A stretch of DNA of 64,000 bases, taken from Coleofasciculus sp937127375. GTDB lineage: Bacteria > Cyanobacteriota > Cyanobacteriia > Cyanobacteriales > Coleofasciculaceae. Shown piece after piece: positions 7,323 through 16,456 of this stretch; position 1 is the stretch's first letter, and every line of letters begins with the position of its first letter. The notes beneath the pieces are model-generated. The model worked only from the letters and a program-made list of their open reading frames with translations. It did no database searches and was not told the origin of the DNA. Both the position numbers and the translations under genes were made by a program. The stretch lies in NCBI GenBank assembly GCA_040218875.1, contig JAVJQP010000190.1. One strand, written 5' to 3'.

Positions 7323-7393
7323 AGTTATCCGTTAGCTAATCTGCTATCACAAAGGATTCATTCAAAATCTAATTTATCAAATAGCAAATTAAA

Positions 7394-8173
7394 ATGAAAG
7401 GCATTTCTGTTACCCTTTGGGGAGTCTACTCAGTTTGGCATCGTCATGCTAGGGTTTATCAGAGAACCTGGTTAGTAAATAGCTTGCCTCCGCTTTCTGA
7501 ACCAATCATTTATCTTGTCGCTTTTGGCTATGGGCTTAGCCCCTTAGTCGGTGATGTCACCTACCACGGTGAAACGGTTGCCTACTTAAAATTTATTGCC
7601 CCCGGTATGATTGCCATTGGCGTACTCTTCCAATCCTTTTTCGAGGGCGCTTTTGGCAGTTTTATTCGCCTCAAGTTCCAAAAAACCTGGCAAGCTTTAC
7701 TCACAGCACCGTTAAGCTTCACGGAAGTGTTTTTGGGGGACTGGCTATGGGCAACGACTAAAGGAACCATCGCGGGCAGCTTAACGGGGTTAGTGGCTGT
7801 GGCGTGGGGACTCTACTCAGGCTGGCATTTACTGATATCATTGCCCCTGATTATTTTGGGCAGTATGCTATTTGGCGTTATGGGACTGTTTACAGCGGGA
7901 ATCATGCGAACGATTGACCAAATTAACGTGCCACTTTTCTTATTCATCGTCCCCATGTTTACCTTCTGTGGGACGTATTTTCCCCGCGAAACGTTACCGC
8001 CTATACTGGGGACTATTGCCAATCTATTGCCCCTTGCTGCTCTGGTTGACCTCTTGCGCTGGCCCCTCGGATTACCCAATTTCTGGTTTTTGCAGTTAAT
8101 CGGCTTACTCTTGGGAATTGGTCTTTTTTCTGGGTTGGCTTGGCGACAGATTTATCCCCAGTTGTTTCGGTAA
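7394..8173 (+). CDS. ABC-2 type transporter permease, NodJ-like
   Basis: Integral membrane protein of 259 residues with about six hydrophobic segments: the GYGLSPLVG region, then ISLPLIILGSMLFGVMGLF, VPLFLFIVPMFTFCGTYF and LQLIGLLLGIGLFSGLAW. The conserved TFCGTYFPRETLP and LPLAALVDLLR blocks are those of the NodJ/DrrB family of exporter permeases. It should pair with the ATPase upstream. Start ATG 7394 gives a short cytoplasmic N-terminus. In rhizobia NodIJ exports lipochitooligosaccharides; no such substrate is implied here. Confidence 0.9.
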   Translation: MKGISVTLWGVYSVWHRHARVYQRTWLVNSLPPLSEPIIYLVAFGYGLSPLVGDVTYHGETVAYLKFIAPGMIAIGVLFQSFFEGAFGSFIRLKFQKTWQALLTAPLSFTEVFLGDWLWATTKGTIAGSLTGLVAVAWGLYSGWHLLISLPLIILGSMLFGVMGLFTAGIMRTIDQINVPLFLFIVPMFTFCGTYFPRETLPPILGTIANLLPLAALVDLLRWPLGLPNFWFLQLIGLLLGIGLFSGLAWRQIYPQLFR

Positions 8174-8468
8174 CACCTCCGGACACTTCCCTAGTTCGGA
8201 TTTATTTGTTTGGCGGCGGGGAGGGGAGCCGTAACCGATTAAATGCCTGAAAAGCATGATAGGTATACACTGTAGGGATTGGATCAGAGCAAATACAGCC
8301 GCATTCCCCTTTACCGATCCTGATTTAAAACTCAACAACCTTATCATCCGGACTGCAAGCAAGTTAGGATGGATAACAAAGATGTGCAACAGGAGCGTGC
8401 TGGCATAGCCTGTGTTAGAGTGAGCGTAATTCCTTTGCAGTCGTTTTCCTCCAGCTTGTGAAAGGATT

Positions 8469-9761
8469 ATGGTAATTACAAAACGTAGCCTCGTAGTCGG
8501 GGCGACCGCAGTAGTCTTAACAACGGTTGCAGTTACAGGGGCTGGTCTGCATTTATCTCAAAGTCAGGCTTTCTTCCAGGAAAGCCCCAAAGAGCTAGTC
8601 GATGAAGTCTGGCAAATTATCGATCGCCAATATGTAGATGCTACCTTCAACCAGGTGGATTGGCGAGGCATTCGGAATGAGTATTTAAACCGTGAGTATT
8701 CTGACAAGGAAGAAGCTTACGAAGCCATTCGGGAAATGCTCGAGACACTGGACGATCCCTATACCCGATTCATGGACCCCGAAGAGTTCAAAAACATGCA
8801 AATTGATACCTCTGGGGAATTAACGGGTGTGGGGATTCAAATCGCCCAGGACGAGGACACGAAAAAGTTGGTGGTGATTTCGCCAATTGAGGATACACCA
8901 GCATTTAAAGCAGGTATTCTCGCCAAGGATCTAATCGTCAAGATTGACGGTCAGAGTACCGAAGGCATGGAGGTGAATGACGCCGTGCAACTGATTCGCG
9001 GGAAACCGGGTACTGATGTGATCCTTACCATTCAACGCGACGAGGAGGAAATCGACTATACAATCACACGGGCGCGGATTGAAATTCATCCAGTACGCTA
9101 CAGTTATCGGAGTACACCCACGGGTGAGATTGGTTATATTCGCTTGAATCAGTTTAGCGCGATCGCGGCACAGGAAATGCGAGAGGCGATTAAGGAGTTA
9201 GAGACGCAGGATGTTAATGGCTATATCTTAGATTTGCGCTCTAATCCGGGCGGATTACTCTACTCTAGTATTGAGATTGCCCGTATGTGGCTCGATAAAG
9301 GCAAGATTGTGTCTACGGTGAATCGTCAGGGTAGTTCAAATGAAGAGGTCGCCAGGAATAGAGCCTTGACCGATAAACCGTTAGTTGTCCTAGTCGATGG
9401 CGGTTCAGCTAGTGCGAGTGAAATTCTGTCGGGTGCCTTGCAGGATAACGAACGAGCCACGTTAGTCGGAACTCAGACCTTTGGCAAGGGCCTGGTACAA
9501 TCGGTACGTGGACTCGGAGATGGTTCGGGTTTGGCGGTAACTATTGCCAAGTATTTGACGCCCAGTGGTCGTGATATTAATAAGGAAGGGATTCCACCGG
9601 ATATTGTCATCGAACTGACTGAGGAACAACGCAAGGAATTACAGAAGGATCGGACTAAAATTGGTACGCCAGACGATCCCCAATATGTAAAAGCCCTAGA
9701 CGTTCTCAACCAGGCAATTGCCGAAGACCCCAATGATCGGGCATCAGTTAAAACTCCATAG
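8469..9761 (+). CDS. carboxyl-terminal processing protease (S41, CtpA family)
   Basis: Serine protease of the Ctp family, 430 residues. An N-terminal signal/anchor (VVGATAVVLTTVAVTGAGL, residues 9-27) sends it to the thylakoid lumen or periplasm. A PDZ domain lies at about residues 105-190 (GVGIQIAQ, IEDTPAFKAGILAKDLIVKI). The catalytic domain has Ser315 in GGSASASEIL and Lys340 in TFGKGLV, the Ser/Lys dyad of the family. Cyanobacteria carry several paralogues: CtpA matures the D1 photosystem II protein, while CtpB and CtpC roles are less clear. I cannot say which this is; the short N-terminus favours a CtpB/CtpC type. It stands alone between unrelated genes. Confidence 0.92.
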   Translation: MVITKRSLVVGATAVVLTTVAVTGAGLHLSQSQAFFQESPKELVDEVWQIIDRQYVDATFNQVDWRGIRNEYLNREYSDKEEAYEAIREMLETLDDPYTRFMDPEEFKNMQIDTSGELTGVGIQIAQDEDTKKLVVISPIEDTPAFKAGILAKDLIVKIDGQSTEGMEVNDAVQLIRGKPGTDVILTIQRDEEEIDYTITRARIEIHPVRYSYRSTPTGEIGYIRLNQFSAIAAQEMREAIKELETQDVNGYILDLRSNPGGLLYSSIEIARMWLDKGKIVSTVNRQGSSNEEVARNRALTDKPLVVLVDGGSASASEILSGALQDNERATLVGTQTFGKGLVQSVRGLGDGSGLAVTIAKYLTPSGRDINKEGIPPDIVIELTEEQRKELQKDRTKIGTPDDPQYVKALDVLNQAIAEDPNDRASVKTP

Positions 9762-9939
9762 GTAGTAGGGGATGTAGACGATGCATGTTCCAGACGCGCC
9801 ATGATACATCTGGCGAAAAAGAAAGTCATGTCAATCTGATCATCCTCTACCCATGGACGACTAACCTCTCAGTGTAATCAGTGCAATCAAAATCTGTCAC
9901 CCCCACCTTAATCTCTCTCTAATCCGTGAAATTAGTGGT

Positions 9940-10119
9940 TTAGGCAGGTTTACATTTTCCTGCCCTAATCAGTCCAATTCGACGTGCGATCGCCTCTTGT
10001 TGAGAGGCAAAAGGTCCCCAGCATTCTAAGTCTTCCCCACCTTCTACTTGAGGGCTGGGAATAATTTTACATTGTCCATTTTTTTGCTTGACAATATACC
10101 AGTTTTGTGAATCAGACAT
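9940..10119 (-). CDS. small conserved cyanobacterial-type protein
   Basis: A 59-residue soluble protein if started at the ATG 10119 (MSDSQNWYIVKQKNGQCKII); six more codons are possible. The pattern W-Y-I-V-K...C-K-I, then WGPFASQQEAIARRIGLIRAGKC, gives two strands, a loop and a helix, resembling a short SPOR-like or WGR-like unit. I do not know the function. It lies convergent to the Ctp protease gene and divergent from the HTH/methyltransferase genes. Confidence 0.65.
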   Translation of the reverse strand: MSDSQNWYIVKQKNGQCKIIPSPQVEGGEDLECWGPFASQQEAIARRIGLIRAGKCKPA

Positions 10120-10265
10120 AGAGACAATGACCCTCATGGACTTTGAGCCGAATCAAGCTGAAACATAACTGGTGTTCCCCCTGATCCACCGCCCATAATC
10201 CAAAATTACGCAAGTTCCTAACCATATTAACTTACTTGGGTGTATAATAGCGACATAAGCGACTT

Positions 10266-10526
10266 ATGCGACAAAATAACCACAAAGATTCATCAGCAAA
10301 TAAGGCAGAGGCAGGTAATGAGTTGGAAGACAACAGGCAGTTACTCACCACAGCGGAAGTGGCTCAACGACTACGAGTTCATCAAAGAACAGTTCAGCGT
10401 TGGATTTCATCCGGGCGGCTTCCAGCTACTAAGGTAGGACCGAGGATATGGCGAATTAGTCCAGAAGACTTAAAAAAATTTCTAGGAAATAAGCCAAGTG
10501 ATAGTCAAGAGAGTAACGAACTATAG
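10266..10526 (+). CDS. MerR/excisionase-type helix-turn-helix protein
   Basis: Small DNA-binding protein, 86 residues, with the helix-turn-helix at about residues 25-70: LLTTAEVAQRLRVHQRTVQRWISSGRLPATKVGPRIWRI. This is the HTH_17 'excisionase family' form. It ends 11 bases before the methyltransferase gene, so it is likely to be co-transcribed and may control the restriction-modification genes, like a C protein. Foreign origin is plausible because the module is compact and has no cyanobacterial housekeeping neighbour. Confidence 0.8.
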   Translation: MRQNNHKDSSANKAEAGNELEDNRQLLTTAEVAQRLRVHQRTVQRWISSGRLPATKVGPRIWRISPEDLKKFLGNKPSDSQESNEL

Positions 10527-10537
10527 AGAATAGTGAA

Positions 10538-11866
10538 ATGGCAACAGGCATTCCCCGTAAAAATCGCAAAAAAGAGAGGAACAAAAAGCTAGCAAAAGAC
10601 AGCAATAACAATTCTATAAGCCTGGAGTATGAAGGCAAATCACCGATGGCAGATATTCTGGCTACAACCCCAGCTAAACTAAACTGTGTAGTTGAGATTC
10701 CGGGTCAGCCAATAAATCGACTCATTTATGGAGATAATTTGCGAGTTCTATACACTCTACTCAATGATCAAAGTCTTGCTGGCAAGGTTTGCCTTATATA
10801 CATAGATCCACCCTACGCCACAGGTTCACATTTTGCCTCTCGAAAACAGGATCATGCTTACAAGGATTTGCTAGAAGGGGCAGAATATCTAGAATTTCTC
10901 CGATGTCGTCTAATCTTAATGCGCGAGCTTTTAGCCGAACATGGCTCTATCTACGTGCATTTAGATGAAAATATGGCTTTCCATGTAAAAGTCCTCATGG
11001 ATGAGATTTTTGGCAGGAAAAGCTTTCGTAATTTGATTACTCGAAAAAAATGCAATCCAAAAAATTACACGAAAAAACAATACGGTAACATTTCTGACTA
11101 TATTCTTTTCTACACAAAAACAAATAACTATGTTTGGAACCAACCTTTTGAAACTTGGACAGAGGAAACTTCAAGAAAGGAATATACTTATATCGAAAAA
11201 GAAACCGGAAGACGTTATAAGAAAGTCCCCATTCATGCACCTGGGGTTAGGAATGGAGAGACAGGCAAATCCTGGCGGGGTATGATGCCACCACCTGGAA
11301 AGCATTGGCAGTACACTCCCAAGACTTTGGAGCAGATGGATGCACGGGGGGAAATCTACTGGTCACCCAATGGAAATCCGCGCCGAAAAGTTTATCTAGA
11401 TGAAAGCAAAGGTATACCAATACAAGATATATGGTTTGACTTCAAAGATGCTCATAACCAAAATATCAAGATTACAGGTTATCCAACAGAAAAGAACCCA
11501 GATCTTCTCAAGCGTATTATTATGGCATCGTCAAACCCAGGAGACTTGATTCTAGATGCTTTCGCAGGCAGTGGTACAACACCAGCAGTTGCCGAGGATC
11601 TCAATAGAGAATGGATTGCTATAGACAATGCTCCTCTGGCGATGGAGACAATTGTTTGGAGATTGGCAAAAGGTACAGAAGTAATGGGTGACTTTTTGAA
11701 TGGGAAAGGTAATAAACATTCAAATCAAATACCTCTGCTGGATCTGAACAGAGTCTTACATAGTGGACTAAAGATTTATATTGAGGAAGCACCGGATCTA
11801 GAAATGATCCCAACTGTAAGCTTTGGAAAGTGGTATAGTCTACTTAACTCTCTAACCATGGCTTAA
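10538..11866 (+). CDS. DNA methyltransferase (DPPY, N4/N6 type)
   Basis: Site-specific amino-methyltransferase, up to 442 residues. Motif IV is IDPPYATGS (near residue 90) and motif I, LDAFAGSGTTPAVAEDL, follows near residue 345, so the order is DPPY before FxGxG (beta class). The long middle section with NPKNYTKKQYGNISDYILFY would be the target recognition part. An inner ATG at 10646 (MADILATTPAKL) is an alternative start, since the first 36 residues are Lys/Asn-rich and no good ribosome binding site precedes 10538. Its 3' end overlaps the convergent nuclease gene by 23 bases. Confidence 0.88.
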   Translation: MATGIPRKNRKKERNKKLAKDSNNNSISLEYEGKSPMADILATTPAKLNCVVEIPGQPINRLIYGDNLRVLYTLLNDQSLAGKVCLIYIDPPYATGSHFASRKQDHAYKDLLEGAEYLEFLRCRLILMRELLAEHGSIYVHLDENMAFHVKVLMDEIFGRKSFRNLITRKKCNPKNYTKKQYGNISDYILFYTKTNNYVWNQPFETWTEETSRKEYTYIEKETGRRYKKVPIHAPGVRNGETGKSWRGMMPPPGKHWQYTPKTLEQMDARGEIYWSPNGNPRRKVYLDESKGIPIQDIWFDFKDAHNQNIKITGYPTEKNPDLLKRIIMASSNPGDLILDAFAGSGTTPAVAEDLNREWIAIDNAPLAMETIVWRLAKGTEVMGDFLNGKGNKHSNQIPLLDLNRVLHSGLKIYIEEAPDLEMIPTVSFGKWYSLLNSLTMA

Positions 11867-12699
11867 ATCTTGTGTCAAGCATCTTGAGAGTACAAACCAT
11901 GACATCTCCCTCTCCATAATTTTCTAGGTTGGCATAATCATCCCACATTGAGCCAAGTGTTAATCCGGGTCCATCATTCAAAAAAAGAATTTTAAGTGGT
12001 ACATTATTGGTTGAGGCATATTGGCGAATTTCCGTTACTTTGTCACGATTGCCGCTTGTACGGTCATCCTCCTGAGCGCCGCCCCGATCAGAATCATAAC
12101 GAGCAAATCCGACAACTAAAGGTGTTTGATCTAAAGATATAAGAAAATCGGCAGGAATTGGATGTGGAAAATTATGTAACACTTTGTCTAGTCTTACGTC
12201 CTGTCCAGCTCTTTGAGGTCCTTTTATTTCATAATCGTCTCCAAACGTTTCGTTGAACCATAAAAAAAAATGCTTCTGTTAGTTCATAGCCTTTTTGTCC
12301 TCGACCTTTATATTCAAAAAGGATAGCCATGAGAGCTTCATCAGGATCAGGACGACTGGCTAACTTTTGACGAACTTCCTCCAATGAACGGAAGCGTATT
12401 CCATAGTCTGTAATAATTTTGGTGATTTGGGTCTTCCTTTTCAACATCTCAACTGAAGTGTCTGGGGATACATACTTACGAAATATCCGAAGAAGTTGAA
12501 TTCGTGATGGATTCGGTTCTTCTGATATTTTTAAGAGCAGGTCGTTAGAATTTTGGGCTCTTTTAACTAAGTTAATAAATTGTTTAAGAACAGTTCCATA
12601 AATTGTTTTGGCTTCATCTAAGTAGTCTGGATAGAACTCCGAATCTACGAAAGTAATCCAATTGGATGCACTCTCCTTATAGCTACTAAACGGATTCAC
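11844..12699 (-). pseudogene. putative restriction endonuclease, frameshifted
   Basis: Two frames that belong together. The 5' part starts at a GTG (12699, behind GGAG) and runs to a stop after EAFFFMVQRNVWRRL. The 3' part continues in another frame as LWFNETFGDDYEIKGPQRAGQDVRLDKVL and ends at 11844. The switch is at a run of nine T (12262-12270 on the + strand as A9); eight would restore one protein of about 284 residues with EAFFLWFNETFG. The conserved block GFARYDSDRGGAQEDDR suggests a nuclease core, and the convergent methyltransferase makes a type II restriction enzyme likely. The specificity is unknown. A sequencing error or phase variation cannot be excluded. Confidence 0.6.
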
Positions 12700-12732
12700 C
12701 TGTACTTCTCCTATTGAGAGTCAATGTCACAG

Positions 12733-12802
12733 ACTGAAAAGTTTGTAGTCGGCGCGAAGCGTGCTTATGGCGCTAAAGCGCAACTACAAACTTAGTTTCA
12801 GT
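12733..12802 (-). terminator. long hairpin ending the EF-G-like gene
   Basis: ACTGAAAAGTTTGTAGT (12733-12749) pairs with ACTACAAACTTAGTTTCAGT (12783-12802) apart from a 3-nt bulge; the loop holds a GGCGC/GCGCC pair. It lies right after the stop of the gene on the minus strand. Confidence 0.5.
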
Positions 12803-12804
12803 GT

Positions 12805-14865
12805 TTACCCGTTGCTATTGCCATTTCCTGTGGTTGCCAAGACATTATCAGCCAGTTTACCGGGAACTTCTTGGAGATGGTCATACTCCCAGTTAAAGAA
12901 GCCAATCCCTAAGGTGAGCGATCGCAACTCTATGATAAAGTCATGCATTTCGGACTGAGGCAAATACCCAGAAATACAGTCCCATCCGTTCCAACCCGAC
13001 ACCGGTTCATAGTTGAGAATTTGTCCCCGACGCCCGGAGATCAGTTGCAGTGCTTTCGAGGTAAACTCCGTTGGCGCAGACACCTGAATTGCCATAATCG
13101 GTTCCAATAGTACCGGATTACACTTGGGCATCCCTTCCGTCATTGCTACTCGTGCGGCTTGTTTAAACGCCTGTTCGGAACTATCCACAGAATGATACGA
13201 CCCATTAGTTAACGTAACCGCCACATCGACAACCGGGAATCCCAAAGGACCTTGAGACAAATATTCCCGCACCCCCGTCTCAACGCCTGGAATATATTGT
13301 TTCGGGACAGCACCACCGACAATCGTTTCCGAGAAGCTAAAGCCTTCACCGCGTTCCCTGGGCTTAATATCTAGGTAAACATCCCCAAATTGCCCATGAC
13401 CACCACTTTGGTGCTTATAGCGCCCGTGGGAGGATGTAGATTTACGAATCGTTTCTTTATAAGGAATCCGGGGAAGGTGAGTATCCATCGGCAAATTATA
13501 TTTGCGCCGCAGTCGGTCTAACGCCACTTTTAGGTGTATTTCACCTTGTCCCCAGAGGATAATTTCATGAGTGTCCTCATGTTGCTCCCAGGATAATGAT
13601 GGATCTTCTTCTAAAAGCTTCGTCAGCGCCCCACTGAGTTTAACTTCATCCTTGCGCTTTTCGGCAGTAATCGCTAAGCCATAGACGGGTTTCATGGCTG
13701 GGGCTTTCGGTAATTCTTTTGCCCCCTTCTCGTCTGTACTCAAAGTGTCACCCGTTTGAATCCCCTCTAATCGTCCGATCGCGACTATATCACCTGCCTT
13801 GGCTTCTGGGGTAGACTGCTGTTGCTGACCAAAGATATGGTACAGTCCTCCAGCCCGAATTCCATTCAGAACCGCACCATCGGTGAGTTGACCCGTCCAA
13901 ACTCGCGCCAAAGAAAGTTTACCTCCTTGGGGAGTGTAATAGGTTTTCAGCACCTGTGCCACGGTTGCGCTACCTTTCCCCGTCAATCCCCGACGTTCAG
14001 CCGTGGCTTGTGGGGCTGGGGCTTCCCGTAATAGGGCATCAATTAGGTGGCGTACCCCATAATCTTGTTCCGCCACCCCGATAAATACCGGCACAATTAA
14101 ATCTGCACCCAATTCCATTTTTAGGTCTTTGACAATTTCCTCTTGGGGCGGTTCAATTTCCTCTAGGAGTTCTTCGAGTAAGTGGTCATCAAAATCTGCT
14201 AAAGCTTCCAGCATTTCTTCCCGTGCGGCATGTTCGGCATCTTTGAGGGACTCAGGTAGGGGTACAGGGTCAGCCGGAGCGCCCGAATGGTAATGAAACG
14301 CTTGTTCGGTGACTAAATCAATAAACCCGATTAGCTGTTCTGCTTTGCCAATCGGGTACTGATGGGGAATGATGGGGCGAGAGGATATGCCTTTCAAGGC
14401 GTCTAAAATCTGGCGATAGGATTGACCGCAGGCTCCCCCGTCACAGGAAAGTTGATCGATTTTGTTGACAAAGACGAGGTGAGGGATTTTCCAGTCATCC
14501 AGAAACTTGAATAAGGGGGCGAGCATCAGCACGCGATCGCTCGTGGGTTCGCAGACCACAACAGCCGCATCAACACCCATGAGCGCATTATAGGTTTCTT
14601 GGGCAAACTCAATCGAACCCGGACAGTCAATCCAGTTGAAGCGAATGCCCTGATATTCGGTATCGGCGACATTGATCTCCACTGTCATCGTGCGATCGCG
14701 AGCTTCGGCTATGGCGTCGCCTACGGTGTTTCCATCTTTGATGTTCCCTTTGCGAGATGTCGCCCCGGTAACGAACAACAAACTTTCTAACAGGCTGGTT
14801 TTACCACTCAAATAGGGACCAACAATTGCCACATTACGGATGGCTGTTACAGCGTTTTGGTTCAT
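12805..14865 (-). CDS. elongation factor G-like GTPase (EF-G2 type)
   Basis: Translational-type GTPase of 686 residues. G1 is GPYLSGKTS (residues 16-24), G3 DCPG in FNWIDCPGSIEF, G4 NKID in VFVNKIDQLS. Later domains follow the EF-G order, including GEIHLKVALDRLRRKY (domain III) and the domain IV/V text GHGQFGDVYLDI and PIMAIQVSAPTEF. Compared with canonical FusA the G1 loop is GPYLSGKTS instead of AHIDAGKTT, and the fusidic-acid region differs; this marks the EF-G-like second family, close to GTPases that do not replace FusA. Its role is unknown. It is monocistronic, with about 400 AT-rich bases upstream. Confidence 0.88.
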   Translation of the reverse strand: MNQNAVTAIRNVAIVGPYLSGKTSLLESLLFVTGATSRKGNIKDGNTVGDAIAEARDRTMTVEINVADTEYQGIRFNWIDCPGSIEFAQETYNALMGVDAAVVVCEPTSDRVLMLAPLFKFLDDWKIPHLVFVNKIDQLSCDGGACGQSYRQILDALKGISSRPIIPHQYPIGKAEQLIGFIDLVTEQAFHYHSGAPADPVPLPESLKDAEHAAREEMLEALADFDDHLLEELLEEIEPPQEEIVKDLKMELGADLIVPVFIGVAEQDYGVRHLIDALLREAPAPQATAERRGLTGKGSATVAQVLKTYYTPQGGKLSLARVWTGQLTDGAVLNGIRAGGLYHIFGQQQQSTPEAKAGDIVAIGRLEGIQTGDTLSTDEKGAKELPKAPAMKPVYGLAITAEKRKDEVKLSGALTKLLEEDPSLSWEQHEDTHEIILWGQGEIHLKVALDRLRRKYNLPMDTHLPRIPYKETIRKSTSSHGRYKHQSGGHGQFGDVYLDIKPRERGEGFSFSETIVGGAVPKQYIPGVETGVREYLSQGPLGFPVVDVAVTLTNGSYHSVDSSEQAFKQAARVAMTEGMPKCNPVLLEPIMAIQVSAPTEFTSKALQLISGRRGQILNYEPVSGWNGWDCISGYLPQSEMHDFIIELRSLTLGIGFFNWEYDHLQEVPGKLADNVLATTGNGNSNG

Positions 14866-15274
14866 GGTTTTACCCCAGACTAATGTTAATCAAGTAATCG
14901 ATTAAGGGAGTGAGGTCTTGTCTGCTCTCTAAATTAAGCGATTGGCTCACCTCTTAATCTGCCCATCTGTGGCATTTATCGCATTTGCATTTATGGATAT
15001 GGAGCAGATGAGCAACTCTCTGTTTATCAAATTAGCGCGTTCTGTCCTCAATTTGATAATCTCAGCCCAGTTGGGTCAGGAAAATTACTGTTAAGTTAAG
15101 TAAGGTTGCTCCTGATTAATGACTTCTAATTTTTATGTATATTCTCTGGTTTAACAGTTAAAGTTGTATAAAAATGGTATAATTTTAGCGCCACATAAAC
15201 TTAATATTTTTTTAACAATGATAGCTGGCTGAGTAGGCAAGCCAGGGAAGATATATGAGATCTGGTTCAGTTGA
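14866..15274. other. intergenic gap between divergent genes
   Basis: AT-rich gap of 409 bases upstream of both the EF-G-like gene and the TPR gene. It should hold both promoters; TATAAT-like hexamers occur (for example GGTATAATTTTAG near 15175), but I cannot pair them with a convincing -35. No coding or repeat content seen. Confidence 0.3.
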
Positions 15275-16330
15275 ATGATGAAACACCCACGTACCCGTAA
15301 AAAACCGTCTGCCTTGTACTATCAATTAAGCTTACTATTGCTGAGTATTAGCGTCGGTGCAGTTGCTGCTAATCATTCTCTGGCGTCGGATAGGGTGGGA
15401 AACGTTCCCATGAACCCAGACGCGCCATGGCAGGTTTCTACATGCACTCCTGTACCCCTACACCCCTGCACCCCTGTACTGCTATTCCAGACAGAACCAA
15501 CTGACTATCTTGCCCAATCTATCCCTCCTCTGAAGCCAACCCAACCCGCCGCACTCGAACAGCTAAACCAGGGATTGAGGTTAATTCAGCAAGGGAATGT
15601 CGCCCAAGCGATCGCGGCATTTCGTCAAGCGGCACAACTCAACCCTCAGCTTGCCCCAGCGCACTATAATCTAGGATTAGCCTTGCGTCAAGCGGGACAG
15701 TTACAAGCTGCCGCTGATGCGTTTTACCAAGCGGCTCAGATCGATCCCAAGTTTGCTCTAGCTTACGCGAATTTAGGGGCAGCGTTGTTGGAAGGGAATA
15801 ATTTGCCCCAAGCACGGGAGGCGTTGAGACAGGCGATCGACCTTGATCCGGAATTGGGGGTTGCCCATTATAATTATGGGTTGGTGCTGTCTGAATTGGG
15901 AGAGTATGACGTTGCGATCGCGGCGTTCCAGAACGCGATGCAGTTGAGCAGCAATGCGCCAGAACCTGCTTATCATTTGGGACTGGTTTATCTGCGACAG
16001 GGGCAGCTTGAGCAGGCGAAAGCAGCATTTGAGCAAGCCATCAAAATTAGTCCCCAATATCCTGAAGCTTACTATAATCTAGGGTCAATTTTATTTGAAC
16101 AGGGAGATTTAGACGGAGCGCTAGAAGCCTTTCGCCAATCTGCTGAAAACAACTCGAATTATGCCAATGCTTATTATGGGGCAGGTTTAGTCTTTCTGCG
16201 CCAAAATCGATTACGTGATGCCCAGCAAGTTCTACAATATGCTAGAGACCTTTATCAGGCTCAAGGTAATGCTCAGTGGGCAGCCTCTGCCGAACAACTG
16301 TTGGAGCAAACTCGCTATCCTAATCGTTAG
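15275..16330 (+). CDS. secreted TPR-repeat protein
   Basis: Protein of 351 residues with an N-terminal hydrophobic export signal (LSLLLLSISVGAVAANHSLA, about residues 19-38), a variable Pro/Cys-containing linker (CTPVPLHPCTPVLLF), and then six to seven 34-residue tetratricopeptide repeats from about residue 95 to the end (APAHYNLGLALRQAGQLQAA, ALAYANLGAALLEGNNLPQA, PEAYYNLGSILFEQGDLDGA). TPR arrays are protein-protein scaffolds; the partner is unknown. It is convergent with the giant TPR-CHAT gene, with about 125 bases between stops. The linker repeat CTPVPLHPCTPV comes from a short DNA repeat. Confidence 0.85.
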   Translation: MMKHPRTRKKPSALYYQLSLLLLSISVGAVAANHSLASDRVGNVPMNPDAPWQVSTCTPVPLHPCTPVLLFQTEPTDYLAQSIPPLKPTQPAALEQLNQGLRLIQQGNVAQAIAAFRQAAQLNPQLAPAHYNLGLALRQAGQLQAAADAFYQAAQIDPKFALAYANLGAALLEGNNLPQAREALRQAIDLDPELGVAHYNYGLVLSELGEYDVAIAAFQNAMQLSSNAPEPAYHLGLVYLRQGQLEQAKAAFEQAIKISPQYPEAYYNLGSILFEQGDLDGALEAFRQSAENNSNYANAYYGAGLVFLRQNRLRDAQQVLQYARDLYQAQGNAQWAASAEQLLEQTRYPNR

Positions 16331-16456
16331 CCAATACCAAGTAGCAAAAAACGGGAGCATCCCGTTTTGGAAACACCATTCCCAAAAGCAACGATATATA
16401 TCGTGGAAAGGTGAGGCTGTGGGAGAGTTTTTGGCTGGGGGAAACTTCAGGCTAAA

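Noticed and set aside
10240..10437. Frame overlapping the HTH gene
   Set aside because: Different frame of the excisionase-type gene; lacks the HTH pattern and a start site.
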